Shown here one piece after another: positions 36,502 through 50,112 of a DNA stretch of 64,000 nucleotides. A program made the position numbers and the translations under genes. This DNA comes from Eremophila alpestris peregrina (lineage: Eukaryota; Chordata; Aves; Passeriformes; Alaudidae). The notes beneath the pieces are model-generated. The model saw nothing but the letters and a program-made list of their open reading frames with translations, did not search any database and was not told the DNA's origin. The DNA lies in NCBI GenBank assembly GCA_009792885.1, contig WMCF01000003.1:18748297-18812296 (forward strand), in the 5' to 3' direction. Numbering within the stretch: position 1 is the first letter of the stretch; every line of letters begins with the position of its first letter.

Positions 36502-37464
36502 GAGCTCTGGGCAACCTGGGCATGTGCAGGTTGGCTGGATTGTGTGGCCATTGTAACCAAGGGCTGTAATTGCATCAATGAGGAAGGCCAGGCTCTTGTG
36601 CAGTTGAAAAATAATTTCAGGTTGACTAGGGTAAAAGCAGATCATATGTAATGGAAACAGATTCAAAATTTAAACCAAAGCTAGTGGTAAATAGCACCAT
36701 AATGTAGCCCTGGGCTGAAATTTCTGTGTTGGAGGTCTTGGCCACAAAAGGTGCTCAGTCATCACAGCAATCTGCATTCCCCAGGCATTGTGACATTACT
36801 GGGAATGTGTGACAATATGGTTGGGGAGTCCATGAGGGATGTAAAAAGGGAAGTGTCTAATTAGACATAGATTTATACTTCTGTAAAATTGAACTTCGTG
36901 TTGGATTGATACCGAATTGAGTGGTTGGTTCTCAGATCACCGGGAAGCTCAAAGATACCTTCTCTCATGCCTTAGATAAGTACATTGAGGAATCTGTATA
37001 AAAAGGTCACAGATATATTAGCTGGTACATAAGCTAAACTTTTATTGGGCTTTTACAATCTGCAGCCAAAGTTCAGAAGGGTTTGGGTGTCAATGGAGAA
37101 AGCACTGGTGGTCTTAGGACCTGTCTTTTTGGAATTTCTGGGCTGATAGAGGGATAGCTTCTTTGAAATTCCTGCTGCTATAAGGGATGAAGTGCCCAAT
37201 TCCCAGCTGCAGGATCTGTTTTAGTTAATAGGCCAAACAGAGGAGACGTCACCCAAATAAAATTTACTGTTTGACATGAACTGTAATGATGTTGCAAACA
37301 TATAAAAGGATAAAGTAACTAACGCCAAGGCAATCAAAGATATTTGAGCTTTGGAAAAATAAAAGATAACACATGGAGGGGAAGTAGTAAGTGTTTGATA
37401 ATCTCTCAGGGGGAAAAGACATTATGACTAGAGTAGTTTTGAAGGAAACCTGATGGTGTTTGTG

Positions 37465-37522
37465 TTTAGCTGTAACATGCAGTTGGCTCATTTCTCTGAG
37501 CCAACTGCATGTTACAGCTAAA
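37465..37522. repeat. Perfect 26-bp inverted repeat with 6-nt loop
   Basis: Left arm 37465-37490 (TTTAGCTGTAACATGCAGTT then GGCTCA), loop TTTCTC at 37491-37496, right arm 37497-37522, the exact reverse complement without one mismatch. Transcription from either strand would give a 26-bp hairpin. Ten A in a row begin with the last three bases of the right arm. No coding frame or known repeat family surrounds it. Confidence 0.95.
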
Positions 37523-39589
37523 AAAAAAAGTGTTGTTTTGGTCTCTAAGTGCAAAAAATATCCTTTATTGTAGAGATAGATCTCATGACTGCTGTGTTGA
37601 AGAAGATCCTATGCAAGTTAGATTGGGAAATCTTAACTTTAAAAATGTTCACCTCATTTGAAGCAGAGATGCCCAAATTACAAGTGAGGTTTTGCAGAAA
37701 AATCCTTTTGTTTGTTGGCTTTTTTTTTTTTTAAGCTAAGTATTTGGAAACTAAAGTTCATTGGACCACATTCCTCTTCAACATCATCTGTTTACCCAGA
37801 GGCTCCCACTCACTATCCCCGTTCTCTCCACCCTCCTGTTCACACATCGTTCACTGTGGGCCTCTTCCCTTCATTTGAAATCAACACCCAACTTTTTCAG
37901 TTCTTCCATCGCCACCCATCCCATTAAGAGTGATAAAACGGGCCTGGAAATCCAATGGGAGTGTTCCCACTGAGGAGCATATTTAGGAAATAAGGGCTTT
38001 AGAAAACTGAGCAGAAACAGTTTTTTAAACATCCTTTTACAAAAAGAAATTATGCAGGTTTTGAGTGGGCTGAGCTCGTGGGAGGAAGGAAGTGTGATAC
38101 AAAGAGAAAGGGTGGTGCTAAATCTGGTCTATGCCTAAGGCTGGCATTTTATTGCCAAAACTCATTACCTGCTCTGTTTATTCCTGATGACTGTAGAAAT
38201 CAAACCCCTATAAACAAATCTTGTTCTCCCATTAATATTATCGATTTATAATTAATCAAGATTTTAAAATAATTACATTTAAACAACAGTAGTTTCATTT
38301 AACCACCACCACCACCCTTATGTTTGAAGTATGTCATTTAAATGCCTTAATCAATCACTCAAAGCCTGCAAAATGTCAGATTAAGGATGCAACTTCCTGG
38401 GCACTGAGCGAGTCAGGATCATATGAAGAAAATAATGCGTGAATTTTTCATTAAATCAGCATTACACACATGGGAACCAGATAAAGATTGCTGAGATAAT
38501 TGTGAAGCTGACATTTACTTACATTTACATTTACTAGCTTTGCAGCACGGATTTTGTATTCCAAATAATGATTTTATCTTAATACATGGAAAGGGCTCAT
38601 TGATGATGGTTGCTTTCTAGGAGTTTCTCCTGGTTACGTTGGAGCTGCTGCTATTGTGCATCCTCGTCACAATTTAAACCTGAACCTTCCCTTTATACTG
38701 GTCACCAGAGCTGCAAAGGTAGCAGTGTACTTGTACAGCAAGAAAGGTTCTTCTCTCCAAAGCCAGAGGCCAGGAATAAGGCACTGTGACTGGAGAGGTT
38801 TCCTTAGCCTGCCCAGGTTTCCTTAAATATTTCTACAAGGAAAAATGGCAGGTAAAGCAGAAGATCTGCCTCTAGCTTTAGTGCTGTTTTTGTTTCACAC
38901 ATGTGTTAAAGGCCCCCAAGAGCTCATCAAGATCTCCAGACTGCTCCCCCTTGCAGCCTTCCGGCTTACGTCCTCCCGTCTCTGGACATTTGCAGGAGCC
39001 TGTGCCCAGAGAGGCTGGGCTTCTCTCTCTTACACAAGACTGCAAGGTGGCCAAGTCCTCTTCTTCACAGGGATCGTCCCAGCTTCCCTCCAACGAGGGC
39101 CAGGGACAGTTGCGGAATTCCCAAGCTGTTGCCTTCCCCAGCCCAAAGAAGGCAGGGCTGAAGCAAGGCTGCAGTTCAGCTCCTCGCCCTCAGTCATTCT
39201 ACAGAGAGCTGGGAGACCTGCGGCAGCACCCATAGGAGGGGAGCTGCTGGCGCCGGCGCGTCTCTCTGCAGTTCGCTCCTGGCAGGTGTTTATGGAACGC
39301 AGAAACCCCCTGGGAATGCATCAGCGATGAGATGCTGGGATCTGGCTTTCTCGCTGTAGGCGAGTTCTTAACGGGCCCAAGGTATCTTTGGGATCTGGCC
39401 AAAGACCATCGCTCGCCGAATGGAGCGGCCCCGATCACCCCGGCGGGGCTCTCCCAGCCTCGCTGTCTTCCCCAACTCCTTTATGTGCAGCAGTTTGGCT
39501 CTTCTGCTGCCACAAGCCTAGCCGAGCCCAGTCTTTTTTCCTTCCTTTTCCCGTTCGGAAGGGACCGCAGCCCAGCAAACCCTTTCCTG

Positions 39590-40060
39590 CCCGAAAGGTT
39601 CAAACCCGCCGTCCCCAGGCCTTGGGCTGCCCCTTCCTCACGGAGACGGGCGGCACCGCACACGAGGGGTTAAACCTCCCGAGGAAGGAGCTGCCGGCGT
39701 AGCTCCCGGGGTCAGATCGCTATCGCAGCGCCACCGACCTGTAGTAAATGGGGGCGGGGGCCGGGGCACAAACGTGCCCTGGAGCTCTGTGGGGGCACGG
39801 CGTGTGACGGGGCGGGGGCTGCCCTGCGCCCCAGGGTGTCCCGGGTGGGCGCGGTGCCTCCATCCCCGCGGCCCGGGGCTCCTCCGGGACCGTACTGACG
39901 CCGCGGGAACCCAAACGCTGAGCGCTCGTCATCCACATGAGCACGGAGCTGCCCTGGAGCCCTGGTTGGAAGCTGCAGCTGCACACCCCTCGCACGTACC
40001 TGCCCGCATCAGAGGCTCCCGATGCCAGCGCTCCTGGCTGAACTTCCCGACAGCACCCCA
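39590..40060. other. Small GC/CpG-rich patch with Sp1-type sites
   Basis: GC-rich stretch with GGGGGCGGGG near 39750 and GGGGCGGGGG near 39810 and frequent CpG. Shorter and weaker than the two main islands. It could be a minor promoter or enhancer; no gene start is visible. Confidence 0.4.
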
Positions 40061-43000
40061 GCCTCTCCCTGGCTCCTAGAATTATTTCATTTTAAACTGA
40101 AAGTGGTGGTGATTTCCCAGATATGTGAAGCCAGTGATCCCCATGCTGCAACATCCTCATTTAAGGCAGTTTTGAGAGCCCCAAACGATATTACAGATCT
40201 AACAGACAGACTCTACCCGTGCCCTGCAGCCTCTCCCTATGAAAGGAGACACGAAGTAGGCACAGCTCGTCCCTCTTGCAAGGGGCAGAGCTCTGCCTCT
40301 GCAGCCCAGACTGCCACTGGCATACTGGGGCCAGGGCCTTGAACCTTCCCCAAAGCGGGAGGCCTGCCGGTGGGTAACAGGGAGGAAGGAAAAGGGCGAG
40401 AGTGGAGCAGGGGAAAGGGAAGAGGCAGGCACCAGGCGCTGAGGTACTGCTCAGAGGGGGCGCAGTGGGGTCACAGGTTTTCTGGGTGGGTTGGAAACCA
40501 TTCTTAGACCGTTGTGGACTATCTAGAGACTCCCACGCACCGGCAAAATTTTTGCCCTCCCTAAGGGTGTCTGAGTCAACAACAGGTGAGGAGAGCCCAA
40601 GGTGTTGGCTGTCCCACTTGAGCATGAAGGCACTCTCTTACCCTCCCCTGTCTCCCAGCCCCAGCAGCACTGCCCTGGCAGGACTAAGCAGCACCGTGGA
40701 CAGTTTTGCCATCCAAAGCATCTCGCTGCCCTAAGCACTTGTCTGCTACCCACATCCTACCTCCGAGGCTGATGCAAAGGAAAAACAAAGGTCCTGAGGC
40801 AGGCATACAATGCAGAGACCAGCTCAGACACCTGGCAGCAGGGCACCCACTCTTAGAGCCTGGCCTGAGGCAAGGAAACTTTCATAAAAAGCTACAGCTG
40901 CATCAGTGAGCAGTGTAGTCAGAGCATGTTCACAGACCAAAGCCGCTGGCATTAGCACTCTGCTGCTTGTGCTGTACCCATTTGGGCAGAGATGGTTTCT
41001 TCAGTCCAGCTCCTCACCAGCCTGTGAGCAGAAGATGCATTCTCACAGCCCATCTCCCAGCGTGGCCTCTGTCAAAACTCCCCCATGCAGTGTGAGGAGG
41101 GACTGTCAGGACATTCACAATGAACGCAGCATCCTTATCTAAAGCAAGGACATGCTAAGGTGTCCACCTCAAGCCAGTGTTTTCATGTTATGTATTTCAC
41201 TGAAATGCTTCCAGAGAAACAACTAAAATGGCACAGACAAGGCAATCATCAAATACTCAGTTTCTTCATAGGTACTGCTGGTAAACAACATAACCACATC
41301 ACAAAACTGCACAAGCAGCCCAGGGCACAAACAAGCAACGAACTCTGTATGGTCTGAGAGCTGGCACTTGAAGAAGTTTCGGCATCCCTCCCAAGCCTGC
41401 TTCATAGGGCAGCTCACCAAATCTACATCCAGAAATCTCCTCGGGTTTTGCATGCTGAATGTCAACGCAAGCAAAAATTACTAGTTTGGGGCCAAATTCT
41501 CACTTCAGTTGCTTCCTGTAGTTTTGCAGGAGTCAATAGGTATAACTGAGCAGAGGTAAAGTCTGGCCAGGAAAATCTCCCAACTCTTAGACTGTATGGA
41601 GCCAGAATATAGAATTTTCTTTCTCTCAGCAATCTGCTACATCTTCTTGACAGCTGAATCACGACAAAAAAATTCAGAAACAGCAGCAGGATTACTCTTC
41701 ACTGTTCACCAGCAAGGTCACTATGCAGAGTAAAGCACTGAGGCCATCTCAAGAAATGTGCCTGCTGCCAAGGACCCTTAAAACAGTTCAGTGGCATGGT
41801 GGCAAAGATCCTGAATTGGCAGCAAAGGGAAGGATCTGGTTGGTCATGCACACAGCATCCTTGGGGGTGTAAGTGCTAGGAGGGATCAGGGCCTGCTGGT
41901 GGTGCTGGGACTGCCCCAAGCCAGGCAGGATGGCTGTTCTCAATCTCAGTTGGGGCAGGGACAAGGAAGGAGAGTGTGGCCATAGGGAGGTATTGAAATT
42001 GCATTTGTGGGATGCAAAATAGGATTTCATGGCTGAGCATGCAGCAGGGAGAGCTGCAGGGGAAACAGAACCTGCTGGGAAAGGTTTCCCCTGTAGACCT
42101 ACAGATCATTAAATTACTTCAGCTTTCTGAAGGGCCTATGTTCAACTGGCTTTGTGGGCGTATTTCTTAGGATTGTAAACAATTAATGTGAGGGATTTTA
42201 AAAATCAGGCAAAGTCTGCTGTTATACAAGTCCCAAGAGCAGCTCCAATTCATTCTATAGAAGAGGAGGCTGGCATTTCTGAGACACAAATGTCATGCTA
42301 GAGACTACAAAATGTCCCCAGCTGGCACATTATCCCACTTCTGCCCTCTCTGAGCTGTCCCAGCTCTCTCTGGAGCAGACAACACTGGCTCACTGGCTAG
42401 TCCTCAGCAGCTGGCCCTGGAGGTGCAAAACTGAATTGATCCCTGAACTTCCTCAGGATTGCTCTGGAGACTGCAGACTTCAGGCTGTCCTGAGCTTTTC
42501 TGTGCATGAGGGATCCCACCACCAAGGCCTGCTCCTGTTTCCAGTATCCTCCCTGCAAGCAAAAGCTCAAGTGGGAAGAAACTGGTAACAGAAGCCATTG
42601 TCAGTGGGAAAGGCATGTTGTGCCCTTTAACCACACCTAGTGAAAACAAGGCAGTGCCTTGCTTCTGTCTGTGCTAGCAAGTCCAGGAAAAGAGTTGTTG
42701 GAGAGACACAGATACACTTCATCCTGCTACTGTATGGCAAGACCACAGAAGGCCTTGTCTTCTTTAAAATTTAATCCCATTTGCACTTATGTCAAGTGTA
42801 ATGTGTTAAGAACAGCTTTTTCTTTATTTGCCAAATTCAGTGTCAGTGATGCACTGAGATGTTTACTGAGGAGATAAATCCATTAATTTTTTCTCATTAA
42901 ATTTTAGAGCCTTCCTGGAACAAAGGAAAGTGCATATTTTCTACATTCACAGATTCCTGATAAACAGGCAAGCTGTAAAGCACGATGTTGAATTCCTGCC

Positions 43001-46000
43001 AGCCTTGTGACGGCATCATCCCCTGGACTTCCGTGAGCTGCTGCGCAGTGCCCCTGCTGTGGGATCAGCATCAGGGCTCAGCAGTGCCACATAATGCTTC
43101 AGCAGCTGAATGGGCTCAAGGAGGAAAACTAACGTCATCCCAGCAGATCATCTTCACCCAGAAGAGGTCAGGGCATGGTATATAGGCAGACTGGGTGCAT
43201 TTCCAGGTTACATACCACATCCTTCCCTCAGTTGTGCTATTTTCATGCCAGAAATCAAGCTCTGATGATCTCAGTGCCTTTCTCACAGACTTACACCACT
43301 ATCAGCAATGGGTGGTTCAGACCTGCAGTGGAGGAGGCCTCTGGGATGAGGTCTGCTCCACTGAGACTACAATGGTCAAGTGTGTGAGCATAAATTCCCC
43401 CCAAAAGCCCCTGTGGGCCAACCGTGTCTCTAGTTCCAGCACTGCCGCTTCCTACCCTACAGCTTGACCAAGCTCAGCAGACTGGCAATATTTTGTGGAT
43501 TATATTAAAAAAGGAAACAGAGAAATACCAAGCCCTGCTAATTTCTGCCAAAAATGAATAGATTCAGTCCCTCTCATTTGGATCCTTGCCTGATGATGCC
43601 TGCAGAAAAACCCACTGGCTGGTAGGGCAGCAGCCCTGGTGACCCAGGGAGACTTCATCAATAGGTGGAAAATATGGGAAAGATTTCCCGTAGTGAGCCT
43701 GACTGTTGCCTCAGGTACAGCCCAGCATATCAGCTTCAATGGAACTGCATTGGCGTAATTGGGAGTGTTGGCAGACAGGCTGGAGTGAATCAGACAGGGG
43801 GGAGGGAGTGTGAGAAGGCACCGGCTGTTTGCTCTGCCAGAGATTTCCACCCCCTCAGCAGTGCTGGTAGAAACATGTGCCTGTGCTTCATCCTTTTCTG
43901 TGCATCATCAGCTTTATCTTCACTACCCTCAGCAGCACCAGCACTGCTGGCCCTGGCTGGTGGGGTCCCCAATTACAGCAGAGAGGCAGCAAACAAATAT
44001 TGGGGAGAGGGTCTTAAACTGCCACCACTGTCTGATGACATGCTAAGCCTTGAAGTTCAGATTTGGCACAGGTTTTTTTACTTTGCAGGGGTTCTGACAA
44101 CAGCTAAGTGTCTGCTTCTTTCTGGAATGCAGTTTGGGTCCCTTGCATAAGCCCCGAGTCTGCATCTTCCTTTGCCCTTACACCCTGCAGCTCAGGTACA
44201 AGGTTCATGTCACCAAAAGGCTGTTAAAGCTCAGTCCACCCTCATATGTCCTGCCACATCCCTGCACAGTATTTCTGCTTCTCTTTGTGTAAGAAGAGGG
44301 ATTCTGTAGACAAATAATGACAGGAAATGTATTAATTAGCTCTGAACCTTGCCTGATGTTGGGGAGGCATGCTGCTTTACATCATCTAGCAATGTGAACC
44401 TTGGGGGCTTTTAGCTTCTTTAAAGGTAATTTAATAAGAAGGAACAGTGAGAGACAGCAGTGAGTGGCCAAAGGGCTCTCTGCTCTGGCTAGCACACAAG
44501 CAAAAGTCACTGTTGCAGAGGCATTCATTGGCAGAACAGAAGTAGAGAGGCAGCAGCAATCGCCCACGCAGCTCAGGTAATGACAGGGTAGCAGCCAGGA
44601 TCACTGTCTTATGTATTAACTAAGAAAGCAGAGACCTTCTATATGTGCTGCAGTGACTGCCATGTTGCAGGGCACAGTCTGCTTCTCTCCAATGACCCAC
44701 CATTTTTGTCAGCTCCGCCTTTCTGTCACCTTTACTGGCACTGTATGTTTATCAACATGTGCTGCAATCTCCTGTATTCCAGCTGGATCATTTATGCATG
44801 CAAGCCCTCTTTCCTTGTCACAAATTTGTGCTTCCTTACACCACATGCTGGCAAGAGCCAGCTACTATAAAGACTCTTCTGGAAACTAATGCAGTCCCAT
44901 AAAATCTATACTGAACTGAGCAAAGCTTAAATCAACAAGTGCCATCTGTTTCCTGGGGTCTCACATTTCTTTCAGTTCTATTTCAAGCCAGTGAAAAGAA
45001 ACTGGAGGAAACAAAAGCTGTTTAGATACTTGCTGTGCTGCTGAAATACCTGTTCCCTAATTTCAGTCCTACTGTCAAATATAACCAAAAGATGTTCCAT
45101 TTCACCTAACTGCAGTTGGGAGTGAATTGGCTTGGCATGCCTCAAGCTGGAGGATCCATGGAGTAATTAGGAAGTGAGGAGTCAATCATCTTTGTTGTTG
45201 CTAGACCTCAGTGCAGTGACTGAGGTCTGATTCATACTGACACTGAATTCCCTTTATATGACAGAAAATGCAATCAAAACCCATGTCCATAGGTCTTTTC
45301 TGTTCTTGGATTGAGTAATTGATTTCTAGCTCTGTTTCCCATGGTAACAAGGCTCTCTGATCACCAGCTGCACGTGTTGGCCCTAATAGCTTTTGAATCC
45401 TCTGCTTTATTTCAGCCAAATGTGATGGCAAGATTGAGGTCTGAAGGATAATTAAGTTCCTACAAGTTTTCTGAAAAAAGTCTGCATGTGGCAGACTCTA
45501 TTACTTCCACATCAGTATCTTCACTGCAGATGGAAATTCAATGAGTATTGGGTGCCAGAGACTCCACCAAGGGAAAAGGTCTTATAAGAACCTTAACTAG
45601 GGGCAATCACCCATTGGATCCAAATCCTCAGGAATCCAGTGTTTGTAGAACAACTTGCTATTTTAAGGGAGCCCAGCAGGTGCGAAATAACAAATCAGTA
45701 TAAAATTAGGACTGCCTATGAGGGTTCCTCACATAAATACCTGGTAAAAAATAAGAGGATTTGCAAAAGCTGGTGATTGATGAGCATCAGAGGAGGATGA
45801 ATACTGCCAGCAATGTACAGGATGTAAATCAGGAAAATATCTATGTGCATATATTGTTCTCTTCACTGGTCAGCAAGACTCAGATTTTTACTCAATTAAT
45901 TGCATTTCACTCCTAGGGAGTGTTTTTACAGGGACTTAACACTTACCTCCAAACAGGTCAAGAAGGAAGGTGGCTGGTTCCAGGGTAGCTGTGCAGTGGC

Positions 46001-47686
46001 TCCAAGTTATATTCCTGCACTCACTGCAAGCATCTGGTGAGCTGTCAGTCCTGAACACACCATTCCCCACCCTGATCAGGCACTGGATCAGGCTGCAGCA
46101 CTCCATATTTGCAGGCTGAGCTGCCAGCACAGCCCAGTCTGAGGCTCATCAGTCAGCCCTGGGGGTGACAGGGGCATGTCTCCTCCTGCACCAATACTCC
46201 TATACAACACAGGCAGTGCTGTGAGCTTCTGCTGTGCTCCTGCTAGGTGCTGTGGGGTCATGCTGCCTCACAACTTAGCTGGTGACTGCCTCACGTGGCT
46301 TGAGCCTCTGTTAAAAAGAAGGAGACCCTGTCTCATCCTCAGGGAGGTGTGGATGAAGGAGTGTGGTCAGGCTTACCTGTGTAGGACAGAATTTGCTTCA
46401 GCATAAATGGGCAGATGTTGCACATCCCACTGCCCCAGCAGACCGGGCAAGGGCTGCTGCTTGGGAAGATGGGAAGGACTGCACTGTTGTACTGAGGTGG
46501 TGGAAAAAACTGGGTGGCTGTGGGAGAAACATTTTGTGTGATTAGGAAAACAGTGTGCCAGGCTGGTGTCAAAATCAGAGTTGTTAGGCAGGAGCTTCCC
46601 TGGGGCCAGGATCAGAGTGTTGTCTCCAAGCAGACCCAGGGCCAGGCCAGCTCTGTACAGCCTCTTTATGATTTGAAGGCAAAACACTGCAGAGCAACTG
46701 GGCTGGACCAGAAAGAGCACCTCATCCTTTACCAAAACACACAGCCAGCCCCCACCTCAGACACCTGCTTGGTCCCAACTGAGGCAATGCCATCTCTGTT
46801 CTGGTATGTCATCTATGAAATTTCACATTTCTGCTTTCTGCCTCCCTCTTGACAGCTCATCCCATCTGTCCCCATTTTAAAATCTCCTTCCCTCCCTCTT
46901 TTTTCACTAGTTCTTCTTCTAGTGTTGTCTCTCCCACCCACAACACAGCCTCATTTGTACCTGGTCTGTCAAGGCTTTTCTGCAAAAGGATTAAATCATC
47001 ATTTGAACCAGATCTAAGGGACATAACTGACCACTGGCACCTTAAAATATTAACTAAATCAGCTGCTTCATGCTTTGGAAGTAATTTTTCCTGCATTGCA
47101 GATGGGGGGTGAGTGCTTGTGCCGTTTCCCATCACTCTTCCTCTCTGTGTGAGCTGCAGGCAGAGGGCGTGCAGCGTGCTGTTTGCTTGTGAGGAATAAA
47201 AGCGTGAGGTACGCCTTTTCTTCTCTGCAAGTTTGAAATCCAGGGGCTCTTTTATGTTGTGCTTGGAACATTTGAGTCAGGAGCTGAATTTTACTCACCT
47301 CCTACAAACCTCTTTTCCACTGAGAGCACTGCCAGTAGCTGGATGGGCACTCGCAACCATTTTCAGGGAGTAACTGAGGCGAAGGTCTTGCATTGCTGGG
47401 TAGGAAGCACCACGTCCCAGCAAGTGGCTGCAGAGCCTCTCTTTGTAGAAACAGTAGCCCCTGCCCATCAGATTTTGGCCTTCACAATCTCAGGCTGGAG
47501 CAATGCAGAGTAATTGTCACCTGGGCAGGCCAAACATGTTCTCTGCCCCCGAGAAGTATTTCAGTCATGCTGGTGAAGGAAGAAAGCTGACTTCCAGCTG
47601 GGGCTGATTATGACCCCCCACAGTTAGTGAGCATCATCACATGTTCTGCCACAGTTAAGAGGCTGGGACTCAAACACAGTACAGGT

Positions 47687-47692
47687 TTTATT
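47687..47692 (-). terminator. TYRO3: Candidate TYRO3 polyadenylation signal AATAAA
   Basis: First canonical AATAAA I found on the minus strand below the TYRO3 stop, about 2 kb downstream, followed on that strand by a GU-rich stretch (CTGTGTTTGAG). A weaker ATTAAA occurs near 48975-48980. The 3' UTR would then be about 0.8 or 2.0 kb. No RNA evidence. Confidence 0.35.
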
Positions 47693-49736
47693 ATTAAAAA
47701 ATGCATAAAAACTAAAGACATGCTTCCCAGAGTTAGAGTCTATATGTACATCTGCACTTCCTAGGCAGCTGCAGGGAGCATAGCCTTCTGCCCTCACTGC
47801 AAAAGTGCACTGCACAGGTTTTTGTTACCCTTTGTTAGGTGTTATCTTCTCACCTGCATTTACAGCATCCCAGGTAAGTGAAGAGAAAACCCTGTACTGC
47901 CTGGGGTGTAAGATGGTAGAATTTGTATCTGTGACTGAGAAACCGTACTGGATTTCTGGAGACACCTGTAGGACATCTCTGTTCAGTAGGAAACTTAAAA
48001 GAAAGGACCCATGCTCAAGTCCCAGGCTGAAATTCCCCTTCCCTAGGAAGAGTTCTCACTAAGGGCTGAAACTTGACCTGAATTTTATATTTAGATCCCA
48101 ACCTTACAATAAGCAAATACTGGGTATCAAAGGGTGGAGTGTTCTGATACCAAGTCTGCAATCTCATTTGACTTTTTGGTCCCACCTTTGCCAACTCAGT
48201 AAATGCTGACATTTGTGGTATTAGTTTGAGGAAGTGCAATGTGGAATCCTAAGTAATACTGCCAAGTTTTCAGCGCAGTGAAAATAAAAGAAATAAGGAT
48301 CTAGCAAATATTTAGGATAAGTAGAGTAAGATGTAACTGCACTTCCTTGCTGGGAACCACTGCACAAAACAAATGCTGATTTACAGTAAAATATTAAATT
48401 ATTAAAAACCACACAAGCACTTGCAGTTACAGTGAGTCAGACATGCTGATTGGAAAACAAAACAAAACTCAAAGAGCAAAACCATAAATTTTGCCCTGTC
48501 TGGAAGGCTGCAGTGATACTACTCCATGTTTTATGTGACTTTTACAGCATGCCAAAAAACCTCCTAAATAAGAAGGACAGTGGTTCTCAAGCTTTTTCAT
48601 CATGAGGCCTCTCTTTTCAGAAAGAGATCTTCCAGTTGATCTCCCCGCCAAGACACACATCTTCCTGAAACTGATTTCACACGTCACTATAGCAGCTACA
48701 GTTCTTGGTTATTTGAAGAAGACATAGGGCTAATAAAGAGAATGATTGAAAGAATCCAACTTTGAAGCAAATGCTCAATCTTGCTCCTGCTGAAACTGAG
48801 CAAGTCTGTAATTCTGTATCTCAGTCTTCTTCCTCTCCTGGAGGGCAGCACTTAGCACTAATTAGCACTGTTTCCCCATACTGCTGTTAAGTCCTCTCTA
48901 CACTGCTTCCTTTCCATTCCTTTGAAGTTGGATTCTGCCCTCACACAAGCCAGCTGCTCTCTCTCCCTTTGCATTTTAATGTCAGCTGCAAGTCTAGTCA
49001 GGCCTGAACTGGCATCAAACAGAAGAAAAAGACATAAAAAAAGGTACATGGGGAGAAGAGGAATGCTGGATTTTCACCTTTTTTTCTGATTTCCTTGCTC
49101 ACCAAAAGAGTCTGAAACTCTTAAAAGAGCCCTGGACTGAGGAAGCAAATGTCACTGCATGAAATGAGCCAGATGTTCAAATTCAGTGCTGGGTAGGAGC
49201 AGATATGTTGATCAGTTTGAGAACCACTGAGGTAGGCAACAAGTCTAGGCAGTACTGCTGAGTGAACACGAGGGGAATTTTGCCCTCTTGTCCTGAATGA
49301 CAGTATAAATACCCATTAGTGTTTTCAGAGGTACCAGTCCCAAAGTCACGCAGCCAGGATTGAAGACAACATCTACACAAGAGCAAGCACTGACTGAACA
49401 GAAGGTGTATTCAGCTCTGCTCCAGCACTCAGTGAGAAGAAGCAGAGCACAGACTCTGACTGCCGCCTTAGCTCTGAACTCCTTTCAGCAGGATGTGGTC
49501 AACCTGTAACCCTATTGCCTCCCCCCACAAATCCAGGGGGTTGTTGGGGTTGCAGTTCTTCCAAGCTATTTGCCACTGCAGCTCACACAGGTGGTGAAAG
49601 CTACAAAAGCTGCCCAAGAGCCCTGGCCAGTGCTGTTCAAAGCCATTCCAGATCCGGCATCAGAGCCCCAGGAGACACAGCACCGTGCTGCACACATCCA
49701 GCCCCAGGAAAGCAGGGTGTCACTGCTATGTACAGG

Positions 49737-50112
49737 CTAGCAACTTTTCTCTCCTTCTGTCTCTAGCTCATACAGAAGGCTTTTGTCCTCCCCTTCTTGT
49801 CCATCTGGATGCCTTTCACTCTCAGCATCATCTCCAAGGCACAAGGGGCTCATGATGTAGCGATAGTCACTTGTGACAGCAGCAGCTGCCCCAGCAACAG
49901 TCTCTTCAGCATCCATGTTTCCAAAGGAGGTGTGCAGGGCAGGGTCACTTGCAGACCCCTCTTTGTCCTTCCCAATGTTGACATAGAGAGGATCTTGACT
50001 GGAAGAGAGCGTGGACATCCTCCCGCGAATCATTTCCAGCTGGGACCGCAGAACTCCAAAGCTGGGGCGTAGCTTGGGCTCAGGATGCCAACATCTGCAC
50101 ATGAGATCATAG
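49737..50112 (-). CDS. TYRO3: TYRO3 last coding exon: kinase C-lobe end and C-terminal tail
   Basis: 376 bases from acceptor TGTTTTGCAG to the TAG at 49739-49737. Opens VYDLMCRCWHPEPKLRPSF, the conserved end of tyrosine kinase domains (CW...RPSF), then SQDPLYVNIG as in human (SQDPLYINI). The remaining tail, about 80 residues, is acidic (DGQEGEDKSLLYELETEGEK) and ends in SC, differing from the mammalian tail except for the terminal SC. Tyrosines in LYVNI, DYRYIM and LLYEL are possible docking sites (inference). Confidence 0.94.

Larger units (their letters stand above)
36101..47680. other. Intergenic DNA between TYRO3 and the MGA promoter region
   Basis: No recognisable protein-coding gene on either strand. 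It contains a C13 run at 36489-36501, the perfect inverted repeat at 37465-37522, a short CACCACCACCACC tract near 38306 and a moderately CpG-rich patch at 39.6-40.0 kb. Frames up to about 160 codons (for example 38845-39330 and 43665-44150) lack any family likeness. A noncoding transcript from CpG island 2 running rightward is possible but not shown. Confidence 0.55.

Noticed and set aside
38845..39330. 161-codon plus-strand frame with a hydrophobic start
   Set aside because: Overlapped by similar-length frames in other registers; no homology recognised, no promoter or splice signals tied to it.
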